Source of the DNA: Escherichia ruysiae
Lineage (GTDB): Bacteria; Pseudomonadota; Gammaproteobacteria; Enterobacterales; Enterobacteriaceae
Strand: one strand, 5' to 3'
DNA length: 64,000 nt
NCBI RefSeq assembly: GCF_902498915.1
Contig: NZ_CABVLQ010000001.1
Under the pieces are notes generated by a model. The model was given only the letters and a program-made list of their open reading frames with translations. It was not told the DNA's origin and made no database searches. How positions within the stretch are numbered: the first letter of the stretch is position 1; each line of letters starts with the position of its first letter. Position numbers and translations under genes: made by a program. Of the stretch, positions 29,859-40,568 are shown piece by piece.

Positions 29859-32800
29859 TTAGTCAAACTCCAGTTCCACCTGCTCCGAACCAATGAGGCC
29901 ACGGAGATCGTTTAATAAACGATCGCTCGGAGAGACACGCCACGTCGCGCCAAAACGCAACCGCGCACGTGCATCCGCCCTCTGATAGTAGAGATGTACT
30001 GGAATTGTCCCAGAGCGGTGGGGTTCCAGAGACTGACGGAGTCGGTTTAAAAGCTGGTCATCAATTTGCCTGTCCGTCAGCGAGATAGCAAGCCCGCGAG
30101 CATATTTTTCCCGGGCTTCGTCAATATCCATCACTTCGCGAGCGGTCATTTTAAGCCCACCGCTGAAGTCATCAAAGCTGACCTGTCCGCTGACGATAAG
30201 TATGCGGTCTTTTTCCAGCAATTGCTGGTATTTATCCAGGGCGTCAGTAAACAACATGACTTCCAGGCGCCCGGAACGGTCATCCAGCGTGCAGATACCG
30301 ATACGATTGCCGCGCTTGGTGACCATAACCCGCGCGGCAATAACGAGCCCCGCAGCCGTGGTGACTTTACCACGTTCTGTCGGGTGCATGTCTTTCAGCC
30401 TTACGCCTCCGACATAACGCTCAATCTCTTTTAAATACTGGTTGATAGGGTGTCCCGTCAGGTACAGACCTAACGTTTCACGTTCCCCATCTAATACCAC
30501 CTGCTCCGGCCACGGTTGGCAGCTGGCGTAGGATTGTTCAATTTGCTCAGGCTCTTCCGCCAGTACGCCAAACATATCGGCCTGGCCGATGGCTTCTGCT
30601 TTCGCGTGTTGATCTGCCGCTTTTAACGCATCGCCCAGCGAGTTCATCAGCGCCGCACGGTGTGGCCCCAGACGGTCAAACGCCCCGGACATGATCAGTT
30701 TTTCCAGCACTCGCCGGTTCAACTTTTTCGTGTCGGTACGGGCGCAGAGATCAAAAAGCTCGCGGAAGTAACCACCTTTATTTCGGGCTTCGATGATTGC
30801 CTCAATTGGCCCCTCACCTACCCCTTTGATGGCGCCAATACCATACACGATTTCGCCGTCGTCGTTGACGTGGAAATGGTAAAGACCGGAGTTTATATCC
30901 GGCGGCAGGATTTTCAGCCCCATCCGCCAGCACTCATCCACCAGGCCAACCACCTTCTCGGTGTTGTCCATATCGGCGGTCATTACCGCCGCCATAAACT
31001 CCGCCGGATAGTGCGCCTTCAGCCATAACGTTTGATATGACACCAAAGCATAGGCTGCGGAGTGCGATTTGTTAAATCCGTAACCGGCGAATTTCTCCAC
31101 CAGGTCGAAGATTTTCATCGCCAGTTCGGCGTTGATCCCGTTCTTTTCTGCACCTTCAGCAAATACAGAACGCTGCTTGGCCATCTCTTCCGGCTTTTTC
31201 TTACCCATTGCACGACGCAGCATATCCGCGCCGCCGAGAGTATAACCAGAAAGTACCTGGGCAATCTGCATGACCTGTTCCTGATACAGGATAATGCCGT
31301 AGGTTGGCTCAAGTACCGGTTTCAGGCTTTCATGCTGCCACTGCACGTCCGGATAGGAGATCTCTTCGCGACCATGTTTACGGTCGATAAAGTTATCCAC
31401 CATCCCTGATTGCAACGGCCCCGGACGGAACAGTGCCACCAGTGCAATCATATCTTCGAAGCAGTCAGGTTGCAGACGCTTGATCAGGTCTTTCATGCCG
31501 CGCGATTCAAGCTGGAATACCGCCGTGGTTTCCGAGCGTTGCAGCATGTCAAAACTTTTCTTGTCATCCAGCGGGATCGCAGCGATATCCAGCGGCGGCT
31601 CGCCATTCTTCGCTCGCCGCTTGTTGATCATCTCCAGCGCCCAGTTGATGATGGTGAGCGTACGCAAACCAAGGAAGTCGAACTTCACCAGCCCGGCGTA
31701 TTCAACGTCGCTTTTATCAAATTGAGTGACTGGATGTTTGCCCTCTTCATCGCAATAAAGCGGCGCAAAATCGGTAATTTTGGTCGGCGCGATAACCACC
31801 CCACCGGCGTGTTTACCAGCGTTACGGGTGACCCCTTCCAGCTTGCGCGCCATGTCGATGAGCGCCTTAACTTCTTCATCCGCTTCGTAGATTTCTGGCA
31901 GTTGCGGTTCAGCTTCAAACGCTTTCGCCAGCGTCATCCCCGGATCGGGCGGGATCAGTTTCGAGATACGATCGACAAAGCCATATGGATGCCCTAGCAC
32001 GCGACCTACGTCGCGGATCACCGCTTTTGCCGCCATCGTACCGAAGGTGATGATCTGCGATACCGCATCACGACCATACATGTCCGCCACGTGTTCGATA
32101 ACCTGGTCGCGTTTCTCCATACAGAAGTCAACGTCAAAGTCAGGCATGGAGACACGTTCCGGGTTAAGGAAACGTTCGAACAGCAGGTCAAATTCCAGTG
32201 GATCGAGGTCGGTGATTTTCAGCGCATAAGCCACCAGTGAACCCGCACCGGAGCCACGGCCTGGCCCTACCGGTACGCCGTTATCTTTCGACCACTGGAT
32301 AAATTCCATAACGATGAGGAAGTAGCCGGGGAAGCCCATCTGGTTGATAACCTGAAGTTCAGTATCCAGACGTTCGTCATATTCCGGGCGACGCTTAAGA
32401 CGCTCTTCCTCGTCAGGGAATAAAAATGCCAGGCGCTCTTCCAGCCCTTCTTTTGCGCGCTTGACCAGATAATCTTCGGTGCTCATGTCCCCGGTCGGGA
32501 ACTGTGGCAGGAAGTATTCACCAAGACGCACAGTTACGTTACAGCGTTTGGCGATCTCAACGGTGTTAGCAAGGGCTTCGGGGATGTCGGCAAACAGCTC
32601 GCACATCTCCTCTTCGCTACGCATATATTGCTGCGGCGAATAGTTACGCGGGCGTTTAGGATCATCCAGGGTAAAGCCGTCGTGGATAGCGACGCGGATT
32701 TCATGCGCGTCAAAGTCGCTGCTGTCGATAAAGCGCACGTCGTTGGTCGCCACGACGGGCAAACCGCGCGCTTCCGCCAGTTCTACCGCCGCGTGCAGAT

Positions 32801-33341
32801 AGCTTTCTTCGTCCGGCCTGCCGGTGCGGATCAGTTCGAGAAAATAGCGATCCGGGAAGTGTTCTTCATAAAACGCAACGCACTCATCTACCAGCGTGCT
32901 GTTACCACGCAAAAGGCTGCGTCCGACATCGCCCATGCGCCCACCGGAAAGGAGGATCAGCCCTTCGTTTAATTCGATTAGCCAGTCGCGATCGATGATC
33001 GGCCCGGCAGCACCGTACCCGCGCTGATACGCTTTTGAGATCAGCAACGTCAGATTCTGATAGCCGGTATTGTTCGCCGCCAGTACCGTCAGGTGGGTTA
33101 ACTCATCACCCAGCAGGTCGCACTGGACATTAAAATCTGCCCCGACGATAGGCTTAATCCCCGCGCCATGTCCCGCTCCGTAGAACTTCACCAGACCGCA
33201 AAGGTTGGTGAAATCGGTGATCGCCAGTGCTGGCATACCCAACGCCGCCGCCTTTTTTACCAGCGGCGCGGTTTTTGCCAGGCCATCGATCATCGAGTAG
33301 TCGCTGTGCACCCGCAGGTGAACGAAACGTGGTTCAGACAT
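29859..33341 (-). CDS. dnaE: DNA polymerase III alpha subunit
   Basis: The 1160-residue replicative polymerase subunit works with DnaQ, also in this window. It opens with a PHP domain (FVHLRVHSDYSMIDG). The catalytic aspartates lie in MPDFDVDFCMEKRD near residue 400 and in the KFDFLGLRTL segment around 550. The fingers, tandem HhH and an OB fold near 990-1080 follow, and the C-terminal tau-binding region ends QVELEFD. Length equals the E. coli protein. It is cotranscribed with rnhB upstream and accA downstream. Confidence 0.98.
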   Translation of the reverse strand: MSEPRFVHLRVHSDYSMIDGLAKTAPLVKKAAALGMPALAITDFTNLCGLVKFYGAGHGAGIKPIVGADFNVQCDLLGDELTHLTVLAANNTGYQNLTLLISKAYQRGYGAAGPIIDRDWLIELNEGLILLSGGRMGDVGRSLLRGNSTLVDECVAFYEEHFPDRYFLELIRTGRPDEESYLHAAVELAEARGLPVVATNDVRFIDSSDFDAHEIRVAIHDGFTLDDPKRPRNYSPQQYMRSEEEMCELFADIPEALANTVEIAKRCNVTVRLGEYFLPQFPTGDMSTEDYLVKRAKEGLEERLAFLFPDEEERLKRRPEYDERLDTELQVINQMGFPGYFLIVMEFIQWSKDNGVPVGPGRGSGAGSLVAYALKITDLDPLEFDLLFERFLNPERVSMPDFDVDFCMEKRDQVIEHVADMYGRDAVSQIITFGTMAAKAVIRDVGRVLGHPYGFVDRISKLIPPDPGMTLAKAFEAEPQLPEIYEADEEVKALIDMARKLEGVTRNAGKHAGGVVIAPTKITDFAPLYCDEEGKHPVTQFDKSDVEYAGLVKFDFLGLRTLTIINWALEMINKRRAKNGEPPLDIAAIPLDDKKSFDMLQRSETTAVFQLESRGMKDLIKRLQPDCFEDMIALVALFRPGPLQSGMVDNFIDRKHGREEISYPDVQWQHESLKPVLEPTYGIILYQEQVMQIAQVLSGYTLGGADMLRRAMGKKKPEEMAKQRSVFAEGAEKNGINAELAMKIFDLVEKFAGYGFNKSHSAAYALVSYQTLWLKAHYPAEFMAAVMTADMDNTEKVVGLVDECWRMGLKILPPDINSGLYHFHVNDDGEIVYGIGAIKGVGEGPIEAIIEARNKGGYFRELFDLCARTDTKKLNRRVLEKLIMSGAFDRLGPHRAALMNSLGDALKAADQHAKAEAIGQADMFGVLAEEPEQIEQSYASCQPWPEQVVLDGERETLGLYLTGHPINQYLKEIERYVGGVRLKDMHPTERGKVTTAAGLVIAARVMVTKRGNRIGICTLDDRSGRLEVMLFTDALDKYQQLLEKDRILIVSGQVSFDDFSGGLKMTAREVMDIDEAREKYARGLAISLTDRQIDDQLLNRLRQSLEPHRSGTIPVHLYYQRADARARLRFGATWRVSPSDRLLNDLRGLIGSEQVELEFD

Positions 33342-33377
33342 CTTCAGATTCCGGTTTACTTAATCTCGACACAAGAA

Positions 33378-33974
33378 TCAGGACGCAAGTCCCAGTGCGC
33401 GTTTGACAGGGCCAAAGCTGCGCCGATGGTGTTCGGTCGCGCCGTGTTCAGCCAGTTTTTCAAGATGAAAAGCTGTTGGATACCCTTTGTGTTGGGCAAA
33501 GCCATATTGTGGATAAACGATATCCAGCGCCGCCATTTCAGCGTCACGCGTGACTTTCGCCAGAATAGACGCCGCACTGATTTCCGGCACGCGGCTGTCG
33601 CCTTTCACCACTGCCATCGAAGGCATCGGTAATTTCGGACAGCGGTTACCATCAATCAACACATATTCCGGGACGATATGCAGCCCCGCAACCGCACGCT
33701 GCATCGCCAGCATGGTCGCGTGTAGAATATTCAGTTCGTCGATTTCATGAGGTTCAGCGCGACCCAGACTCCAGCTTAACGCTTTCTCTTTAATCTCTTC
33801 ATACAACGCCAGACGGCGTTTTTCGCTCAGCTTTTTGGAATCATTCAGCCCGACAATCGGGCGCGCCGGGTCGAGGATTACGGCAGCGGTGACAACCGCG
33901 CCAACCAACGGCCCACGTCCGACTTCATCCACACCCGCAACGAGCTGCGTGTGCGGATAAACAAATTCGATCAT
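33378..33974 (-). CDS. rnhB: Ribonuclease HII
   Basis: This 198-residue enzyme cuts at single ribonucleotides embedded in DNA. The catalytic D16 and E17 (AGVDEVGRGPLVG) and the later DGNRCPKL and ISAASILAKVTRD segments identify type 2 RNase H. Together with rnhA the window carries both RNase H enzymes. It overlaps the lpxB end by four bases. Confidence 0.97.
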   Translation of the reverse strand: MIEFVYPHTQLVAGVDEVGRGPLVGAVVTAAVILDPARPIVGLNDSKKLSEKRRLALYEEIKEKALSWSLGRAEPHEIDELNILHATMLAMQRAVAGLHIVPEYVLIDGNRCPKLPMPSMAVVKGDSRVPEISAASILAKVTRDAEMAALDIVYPQYGFAQHKGYPTAFHLEKLAEHGATEHHRRSFGPVKRALGLAS

Positions 33975-35119
33975 TGTGCTAACTCCAGAACGGCTTGTGC
34001 CGCCTGCTCATCGGCATTGCAGCGGATCTGCTGATGCAGTTCGCGGAAAGTGTCGTGCATCGCGTGGCTGGTTTTCCCGTTCGCCAACAGCGGTAACAAC
34101 GCCTCTGCCAGTTTTTGCGGCTCACACTCTTCCTGCAATAACTCTTTGACTAACTCTCTGCCCGCCAGCAAATTGGGTAGAGAGACATAATCAGTTTTCA
34201 CCAGTCGCTTCGCCAGCCAGAAGGTGAAAGGCTTCATGCGATATCCCACCACCATCGGGCATTTCGCCAGCATACACTCCAGTGCTGCCGTACCCGACGC
34301 CAGTAGCGCCGCATCGCTTGCCACCATCGCCTCACGCCCCAATCCATCTAAGAGATGAACAGCAAGGTCTGGCGCAACTTCAGCTTTGATGCGTTCAAAC
34401 TGCTCGCGGCGTTTGGCATTCACCAGCGGCACCACAATCTCAAGATCGGGATATGTCTGGCGCAAAAGCTGAGCCGTTTTCAGGAAATCGGCACTAAGCA
34501 TCTCAACTTCCGCACCACGACTGCCAGGCAGCAACGCCAGGCAGTGGGCATCATGGGGGATCCCCAACACATCACGGGCGGCGTTTTTATCTGGATCTAA
34601 CGGCATGGCATCAGCCATGGTGTGACCGATAAAACGACACGGCACGTTGTATTTGTTATAAAACGCTTTTTCGAAAGGCAGAAATGCGAGCACCAGATCG
34701 GTGGCTCTGCCTATTTTGAAAACGCGTTTCTGTCGCCACGCCCAGACGGACGGACTGACGTAATGAATGGTTTTGATACCCTGCTTTTTGAGGTTACCTT
34801 CGAGGGTAATGTTGAAATCAGGCGCATCAATGCCGACAAAAACATCTGGCTTCAGTTCACCAAAACGCTTTGTCAAATCGGCACGAATATACAGTAAGCG
34901 ACGCAAACGGCCGAGCACTTCCACAATGCCCATCACCGCCAGCTCTTCCATTTCGTACCAGGCTTCGCAGCCTTCAGCCTGCATCCGTGGCCCGGCAACA
35001 CCAACAAAGCGGGCGTTGGGCACACGTTCTTTCAGAGCGCGGATTAAACCGGCTCCCAGGATATCGCCGGAGGTTTCTCCGGCGACCAGGGCAATCGTTA
35101 ATGGACGCTGTTCAGCCAT
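33971..35119 (-). CDS. lpxB: Lipid-A-disaccharide synthase
   Basis: This 382-residue GT19 glycosyltransferase joins UDP-diacylglucosamine and lipid X to the disaccharide of lipid A. Recognisable parts are VAGETSGDILGAGL, YYVSPSVWAWRQ-like HYVSPSVWAWRQKR, LLPGSRGAEV and GTAALECMLAKCPMVVGYRM. It acts peripherally at the inner membrane. It shares a base with lpxA (stop/start overlap) and overlaps rnhB. Confidence 0.98.
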   Translation of the reverse strand: MAEQRPLTIALVAGETSGDILGAGLIRALKERVPNARFVGVAGPRMQAEGCEAWYEMEELAVMGIVEVLGRLRRLLYIRADLTKRFGELKPDVFVGIDAPDFNITLEGNLKKQGIKTIHYVSPSVWAWRQKRVFKIGRATDLVLAFLPFEKAFYNKYNVPCRFIGHTMADAMPLDPDKNAARDVLGIPHDAHCLALLPGSRGAEVEMLSADFLKTAQLLRQTYPDLEIVVPLVNAKRREQFERIKAEVAPDLAVHLLDGLGREAMVASDAALLASGTAALECMLAKCPMVVGYRMKPFTFWLAKRLVKTDYVSLPNLLAGRELVKELLQEECEPQKLAEALLPLLANGKTSHAMHDTFRELHQQIRCNADEQAAQAVLELAQ

Positions 35120-35907
35120 TAACGAATCAGACCGCGCGTTGAGCGTGCAAAGAAATCGGTAAACGCTTTCACTTCCGGATAAGTTTCCGCCAGTTCAGCA
35201 ATTTCCGGTTTCACTTCATCGAGCGTTTTACCGCTGCGATAAATCAGCTTATACGCATTGCGGATAGCAGTAATCGCCTCACGGCTAAAACCGCGACGCT
35301 TCAGTCCTTCGATGTTGACACCGAACGGCGTTGCGTGGTTACCCTGCGCAATGACATAAGGAGGGACGTCCTGCGCCACACCGGAGCAACCGCCAACCAT
35401 CACGTGCGCACCAATGATGCAGAACTGATGGACTGCGGTCATGCCGCCGATGATCGCGAAGTCATCTACCGATACGTGCCCCGCCAGCGTTGCGTTGTTG
35501 GCGAGAATACAGCGGTTACCTACCGTACAATCGTGCGCAATGTGCGCATTGATCATCAGTAAGTTGTCGCTGCCCACCTTCGTCAATCCACCGCCCTGGA
35601 CTGTGCCACGATGAATGGTGACGCTTTCGCGAATGCGGTTACGATCGCCGATTTCCACACGGGTCGGTTCACCAGCATATTTCAGATCCTGGTTAACTTC
35701 GCCGATGGAGGCGAACTGATAAATCTCATTGTCGCGACCAATTTTAGTATGGCCATTCACGACAACGTGAGATTTCAGTACGGTCCCCTCACCAATTTCA
35801 ACATGGGGTCCAACGATACAAAAAGGACCAATGTGAACGTTGGCACCAATCGACGCGCCCTCTTCCACAATGGCGGTTGGATGCACAAAGGCGGATTTAT
35901 CAATCAC
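35119..35907 (-). CDS. lpxA: UDP-N-acetylglucosamine acyltransferase
   Basis: The 262-residue trimer starts lipid A synthesis by moving R-3-hydroxymyristate from ACP to UDP-GlcNAc. The left-handed beta-helix of hexapeptide repeats spans about 1-190 (VHPTAIVEEGASIG, then NVHIGPFCIVG). The catalytic H125 is in NAHIAHDCTVG. The C-terminal helical domain is RRGFSREAITAIRNAYKLIYRS. It directly follows fabZ, whose product competes for the same acyl-ACP. Confidence 0.98.
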   Translation of the reverse strand: MIDKSAFVHPTAIVEEGASIGANVHIGPFCIVGPHVEIGEGTVLKSHVVVNGHTKIGRDNEIYQFASIGEVNQDLKYAGEPTRVEIGDRNRIRESVTIHRGTVQGGGLTKVGSDNLLMINAHIAHDCTVGNRCILANNATLAGHVSVDDFAIIGGMTAVHQFCIIGAHVMVGGCSGVAQDVPPYVIAQGNHATPFGVNIEGLKRRGFSREAITAIRNAYKLIYRSGKTLDEVKPEIAELAETYPEVKAFTDFFARSTRGLIR

Positions 35908-35910
35908 GTA

Positions 35911-36366
35911 TCAGGCCTCCCGGCTACGAGCACACATCATCGTTGCTTCGCAAACTACTTTACCGTCGACCAGAGCAACCCCTTTAAAGCGGGTCAGGCC
36001 ACGGCGCGTTTTTTCGAAAGTGACTTCCATGATCATTTGATCGCCTGGCACGACCGGGCGCTTAAAGCGCGCTTCGTCAATACCAGCGAAGTAGTACAGC
36101 TCACCCGGTTCCAGTTTTCCTACGCTTTTAAACGCCAGAATACCTGTTGCCTGTGCCATTGCTTCCAGAATCAGCACACCCGGGAAAATCGGTTTTCCAG
36201 GGAAATGGCCCTGGAAGAATGGCTCATTGACAGAGACATTTTTTACTGCGCGCAGAAAACGACCTTCTTCAAAATCCAGCACGCGATCCACCAATAAGAA
36301 CGGGAAACGGTGCGGCAGAAGTTCTAAAATCTCTTCAATCTGCAGAGTATGAGTGTTAGTAGTCAA
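35911..36366 (-). CDS. fabZ: 3-hydroxyacyl-ACP dehydratase FabZ
   Basis: This 151-residue hot-dog fold dehydratase makes trans-2-enoyl-ACP in fatty acid elongation. The active site is [20 protein letters not shown], with the catalytic His and Glu. The start is a TTG at 36366, with GGAAGAG six bases upstream, giving the known E. coli length. A longer open frame reaching to 36459 lacks family sequence. The rare start may limit output relative to lpxA, which uses the same 3-hydroxymyristoyl-ACP. Confidence 0.96.
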
Positions 36367-36470
36367 GATACTCTTCCTGTCAAAATATAAGAAACGACAA
36401 TAATAACACGGCCTGCCGCAATCGTAAGAATGAGACAGGCCGTAAAGTTTGGCGAACAAAAGATGGAACG

Positions 36471-37496
36471 TTAGTCTTGTTGATTAACCTTGCGCTCAAG
36501 CGATTTCAGACGCTTGCTCATATCATCAATGTTCATCACCAGTGCAGCGGTTTTGCGCCAGACTTTGTTGGGTTGCAGCGGAATGCCTGAGGAATAGACG
36601 CCAGGTTCAGTGATGGGACGCATCACCATCCCCATGCCCGTAACCGTCACTTTATCGCATATTTCCATATGCCCGTTGATTACGCTGGCACCGCCGATCA
36701 TGCAGTAACGACCAATTTTCAGGCTGCCCGCCATAATGACGCCACCGGCAACCGCCGTATTGTCGCCAATCACGACGTTATGTGCAATCTGGCACTGGTT
36801 ATCAATGATCACGCCATTGCCGATAATGGTGTCATCCAGCGCACCGCGATCGATGGTAGTACAGGCGCCGATCTCCACGCGATCGCCAATAATCACGCGA
36901 CCAATCTGAGGGATCTTCACCCAGTTACCACGATCGTTGGCATAGCCAAAGCCGTCCGCACCTACCACCGTTCCGGATTGAATCAGGCAATTCTGACCGA
37001 TCTGGATCTCGTGGTAAATGGTTACGTTCGCCCAAAGGCGCGAACCTGCGCCGATTTTGCTATTTTTACCAACGAAGCAACCGGCACCGATAATCACGTT
37101 ATCGCCCAGCTCAACGCCGGACTCAATCACCGCGTTAGCACCAATTGAGACGTTGTTACCCAGCTTCGCCGTTGCATCGATCACTGCACTGGGTGCAATG
37201 TTCTGCGCGGGCTGTGGCGTGGTATCTAAAATTTGCGCCATGCGCGCGTAAGTCAGGTAGGGATTCTTCACTACCAGCGCGGCACTTTTCGCGAAAGGAA
37301 GATCGTCCTGGGTCATGACAACCGCAGACGCCTGGCACAAGCCTAAATGCTCACGGTATTTTGGGTTAACCATGAACGTGATGTGACCTGTTTGTGCAGA
37401 TTGCATGGACGCAACGCCGGTGATGACGATATCGCCATCACCGTGTAGTTCTGCATCCAACTGCTGCGCTAAATCAGCCAGTCGAATTGAAGGCAT
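36471..37496 (-). CDS. lpxD: UDP-3-O-(3-hydroxymyristoyl)glucosamine N-acyltransferase
   Basis: The 341-residue trimer performs the third step of lipid A synthesis. The N-terminal uridine-binding domain (about 1-100: [18 protein letters not shown]) is followed by a hexapeptide beta-helix with the [14 protein letters not shown] segment containing the catalytic His region (CQIAHN). A C-terminal helix ends in ERKVNQQD. It lies three bases downstream of skp. Confidence 0.98.
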
Positions 37497-37499
37497 TAC

Positions 37500-37985
37500 T
37501 TATTTAACCTGTTTCAGTACGTCGGCAGTGATGTCTTTTACATCGCTGCTGTTGTAAGCAACGGCGTTTGCATCAACAACCAGGTCGATATCCTGGCTGT
37601 TGGCAACGGATTTCACAGCAGTCTGGATACGAGTAACCAGTTTGCCGCGTTCTTCGTTGGAACGACGTGCGCGATCCTGCTCAAAAGCCTGCGCTTTCTG
37701 AGCAAAAGTCTGGCGCTGAGCCATCACGTCTTTTTCCAGCTTAGTACGATCACTACCGGCTTTCATAGACTGCAGCTTTTTCATTTTAGCTTGCAGATCG
37801 GTTTCCATACGCTGCAGTTCGCTGGCACGGCCTTTGAACTCATTTTCCAGCGTGTTAGAAACACCGGTTTTCTGTGCTACCTGCTGGAACAGGCTGCCCA
37901 TATTGACGATTGCAATTTTGTCAGCCGCCTGAGCAGAAGTTGCCAGTGCTAAACCGAGACCTGCAGCTAATAACCACTTTTTCAC
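37500..37985 (-). CDS. skp: Periplasmic chaperone Skp (OmpH)
   Basis: This 161-residue trimeric chaperone carries unfolded outer membrane proteins from the Sec channel to BamA, encoded next to it. The signal peptide ends ATSAQA after residue 20. The rest is the tentacle coiled coil, rich in Lys, Gln and Arg (ASELQRMETDLQAKMKKLQ, QKAQAFEQDRARRSNEERG). The gene sits between bamA and lpxD on one strand. Confidence 0.98.
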   Translation of the reverse strand: MKKWLLAAGLGLALATSAQAADKIAIVNMGSLFQQVAQKTGVSNTLENEFKGRASELQRMETDLQAKMKKLQSMKAGSDRTKLEKDVMAQRQTFAQKAQAFEQDRARRSNEERGKLVTRIQTAVKSVANSQDIDLVVDANAVAYNSSDVKDITADVLKQVK

Positions 37986-38106
37986 AATAAACTCCTTACC
38001 ATCCCATTTGCACCGGAGGGTGCAGTTCTTTGCGTGGCCCGGCGATCTTATATTGATCGCCTAAAGTCATCGCTACACTACCACTACATTCCTTTGTGGA
38101 GAACAC

Positions 38107-40539
38107 TTACCAGGTTTTACCAATGTTAAACTGGAACTGTTCTGCCTTGTCTCCATCGTACTTTTTGAACGGCTGGGCGTAGGAGAACACCAACGGCCCC
38201 AATGGGGACATCCATTGTAATGCGATACCCGCAGACATACGGATATTGCTTGGATCACTATAGTCCGGATATCCAGAATATTGGCTGGAATCCCAGTTTG
38301 TATCCCAAACGGTGCCCATATCCCAGAAGAAGGAAGTACGAACAGAGTTAGCATACTTGTCGCTAATGAACGGCGTCGGGGTGATGAGTTCGAGGCTGGC
38401 AACTGCCATGGCGTTACCGCCTACAGCATCATCCGATTTACACAGGTCTTTCGCTCCGTCCTGAGTCGCACATTCGTAATCATAGTCTGGGTCATAATTA
38501 CTGGCCTGATGCGGGAAGTAAACCGCTTTTGGACCGATGGTGTTGGACTGGAAGCCACGCACGGTGCTGGAACCACCGGCATAGAAGTTCTCGTAGAACG
38601 GCATCTCTTTGCCGCCTAAACCATCACCATAACCCCAGCGGGTACGACCCAGAACAACCCATTTGTGATCGTCGTCGATCGGTACATAGGTCGCCGTGTC
38701 TAACGTCACTTTGTAGTATTCGTTATCCGATCCCGGAATGGTCACTTTACCGGTCAGGTTGACACGTGAACCATCTGTCGGGAAATAACCACGGTCAAGC
38801 TTGTTATAGGTCCAACCATAGTTGAACGTGAAGTCGTCCGTTTTGAAGCTGTTATCCTGATCAGAGGTGCTCGGATGTTCACCCATAGAGTACAGATAAC
38901 GCCACATCGCAACCTGCGGCTGCATGTTGGACAGGGAGTTATGTACATAACCCAGACCTGCTCGCAGCGAGTTGTATTCGTTGATCGGGAAGCCCAACGT
39001 CACGTCTGTACCATAACTCTTGTTGGTATAGTCGGACAGGTCGGCGTCATCTGCCTGGAAGTCATTATAGAAGAGACGACCACCGAGGCTTACGCCATCT
39101 ACGGTGAAGTACGGGTTGGTTACCGACAATTCAGCATAGGTCTGGTAATCGTTTTTGGTTCCGTTGATACCAACGGCATAACCCGTACCTAACCAGTTAT
39201 CCTGTTGCACGCCAGCCTGGAAGCTCACGCCACTTTCAGTACCGTAACCAATACCGAAGTTGAAGCTACCGGTGTTACGTTCTTTCACCTTGTAGACTAC
39301 ATCAACCTGGTCCGGGCTACCCGGAACACGTTGGGTATCGGTATCGACCGTTTCAAAGAAGCCCAGACGATTCAGACGCTCCTTACCCTGATCGACCAGA
39401 TCGCTACCCAGCCATGCACCTTCCATCTGACGCATTTCGCGACGCAGGACGGCATCTTTCGAGGTATCGTTACCTTCAAAACGGATCTTACGCACATAGA
39501 AACGGTTACCCGCATCAACGTTCACACGTAATTTAACGGTTTTGTCAGCATCGTTAATTTCAGGCATCGACTGTACGCGCGGATAGGCATAACCATAGCG
39601 ACCGAGAAGCTTTTTAATGTCATCTTCCATTTTGGTCACTTTGGTGCCGTTATACAGCTCGCCCGGCTCGATCTTAGTTAGCTGCTCAATTTCAGCGGAG
39701 TGCCCGGCAAGGTTACCGCTCACTTCAACCCCAGAAAGCTTGTACTGATCGCCTTCGGTGATGTTCACCGTGACGTAAATACCTTTTTTATCTGGCGTCA
39801 GACTGACCTGGGTCGAGTCGATGTTGAAACGGGCATAACCGCGATCCAGATAATAGCTGCGCAGGGTTTCAAGGTCGCCCGCCAGTTTTTGTTTCTGGTA
39901 TTTACGATCGCCTACCACGTTCCACCACGGCACTTCGTCACGCAGTTGGAAATGAGAGATCAGTTCGTCGGTGGTGAAAGCATGGTTACCAACAATGTTA
40001 ATTTGCTGGATTTCAGCTGACACACCTTCCTGGAACACCAGTTTTAGGTCAACACGGTTGCGCGGCAGCGGGGTCACGACAGCTTTAACGCTGGCGCTAT
40101 ATTTACCGACGCTATAGTAGAAGTCTTCCAGACCTTTTTCGATATCAGCAATGGTGGTGCGATCAAGAGATTCGCCCACACGCACGCCAGAAGCCTCGAG
40201 GTTTTGCTTCAGCATGTCATCTTTCACCGATTTGTTACCGGAGAAAGTGATGCTGGCAATGGTCGGACGTTCTTTTACCTGAACCAGAAGGGTATCACCA
40301 TCACGAAGGACACGAACATCCTCAAAGTTGCCGGTAGCAAACAGAGCGCGAATGGTATTACTGATATCTTCATCATTAACCGTGTCGCCTGTGCGCACCG
40401 GCATACTGAGGAGGGCCGCACCAACGGCGACACGCTGAAGGCCTTCGAAATGAATATCTTTCACTACGAACCCTTCAGCACCGTATACGGTGGCGCTGCT
40501 AAACAGCAGCGACGCTATGAGCAACTTTTTCATCGCCAT
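38107..40539 (-). CDS. bamA: Outer membrane protein assembly factor BamA
   Basis: This 810-residue essential protein inserts beta-barrel proteins in the outer membrane. The signal peptide is cut after about residue 20 (ATVYG/AEGF). Five POTRA domains cover about 24-420, starting [18 protein letters not shown] 16-strand barrel follows from about 425, with the VRGF loop motif in the [12 protein letters not shown] segment. The final FNIGKTW is the C-terminal barrel signal. Length equals the K-12 protein. rseP is just upstream, skp downstream. Confidence 0.98.
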
Positions 40540-40568
40540 CGTTATTATGCGTTCTTCCTAACTAACTC

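Noticed and set aside
36367..36459. Extended fabZ frame from an upstream start
   Set aside because: The extra residues lack FabZ similarity, and the TTG start has a proper ribosome site.
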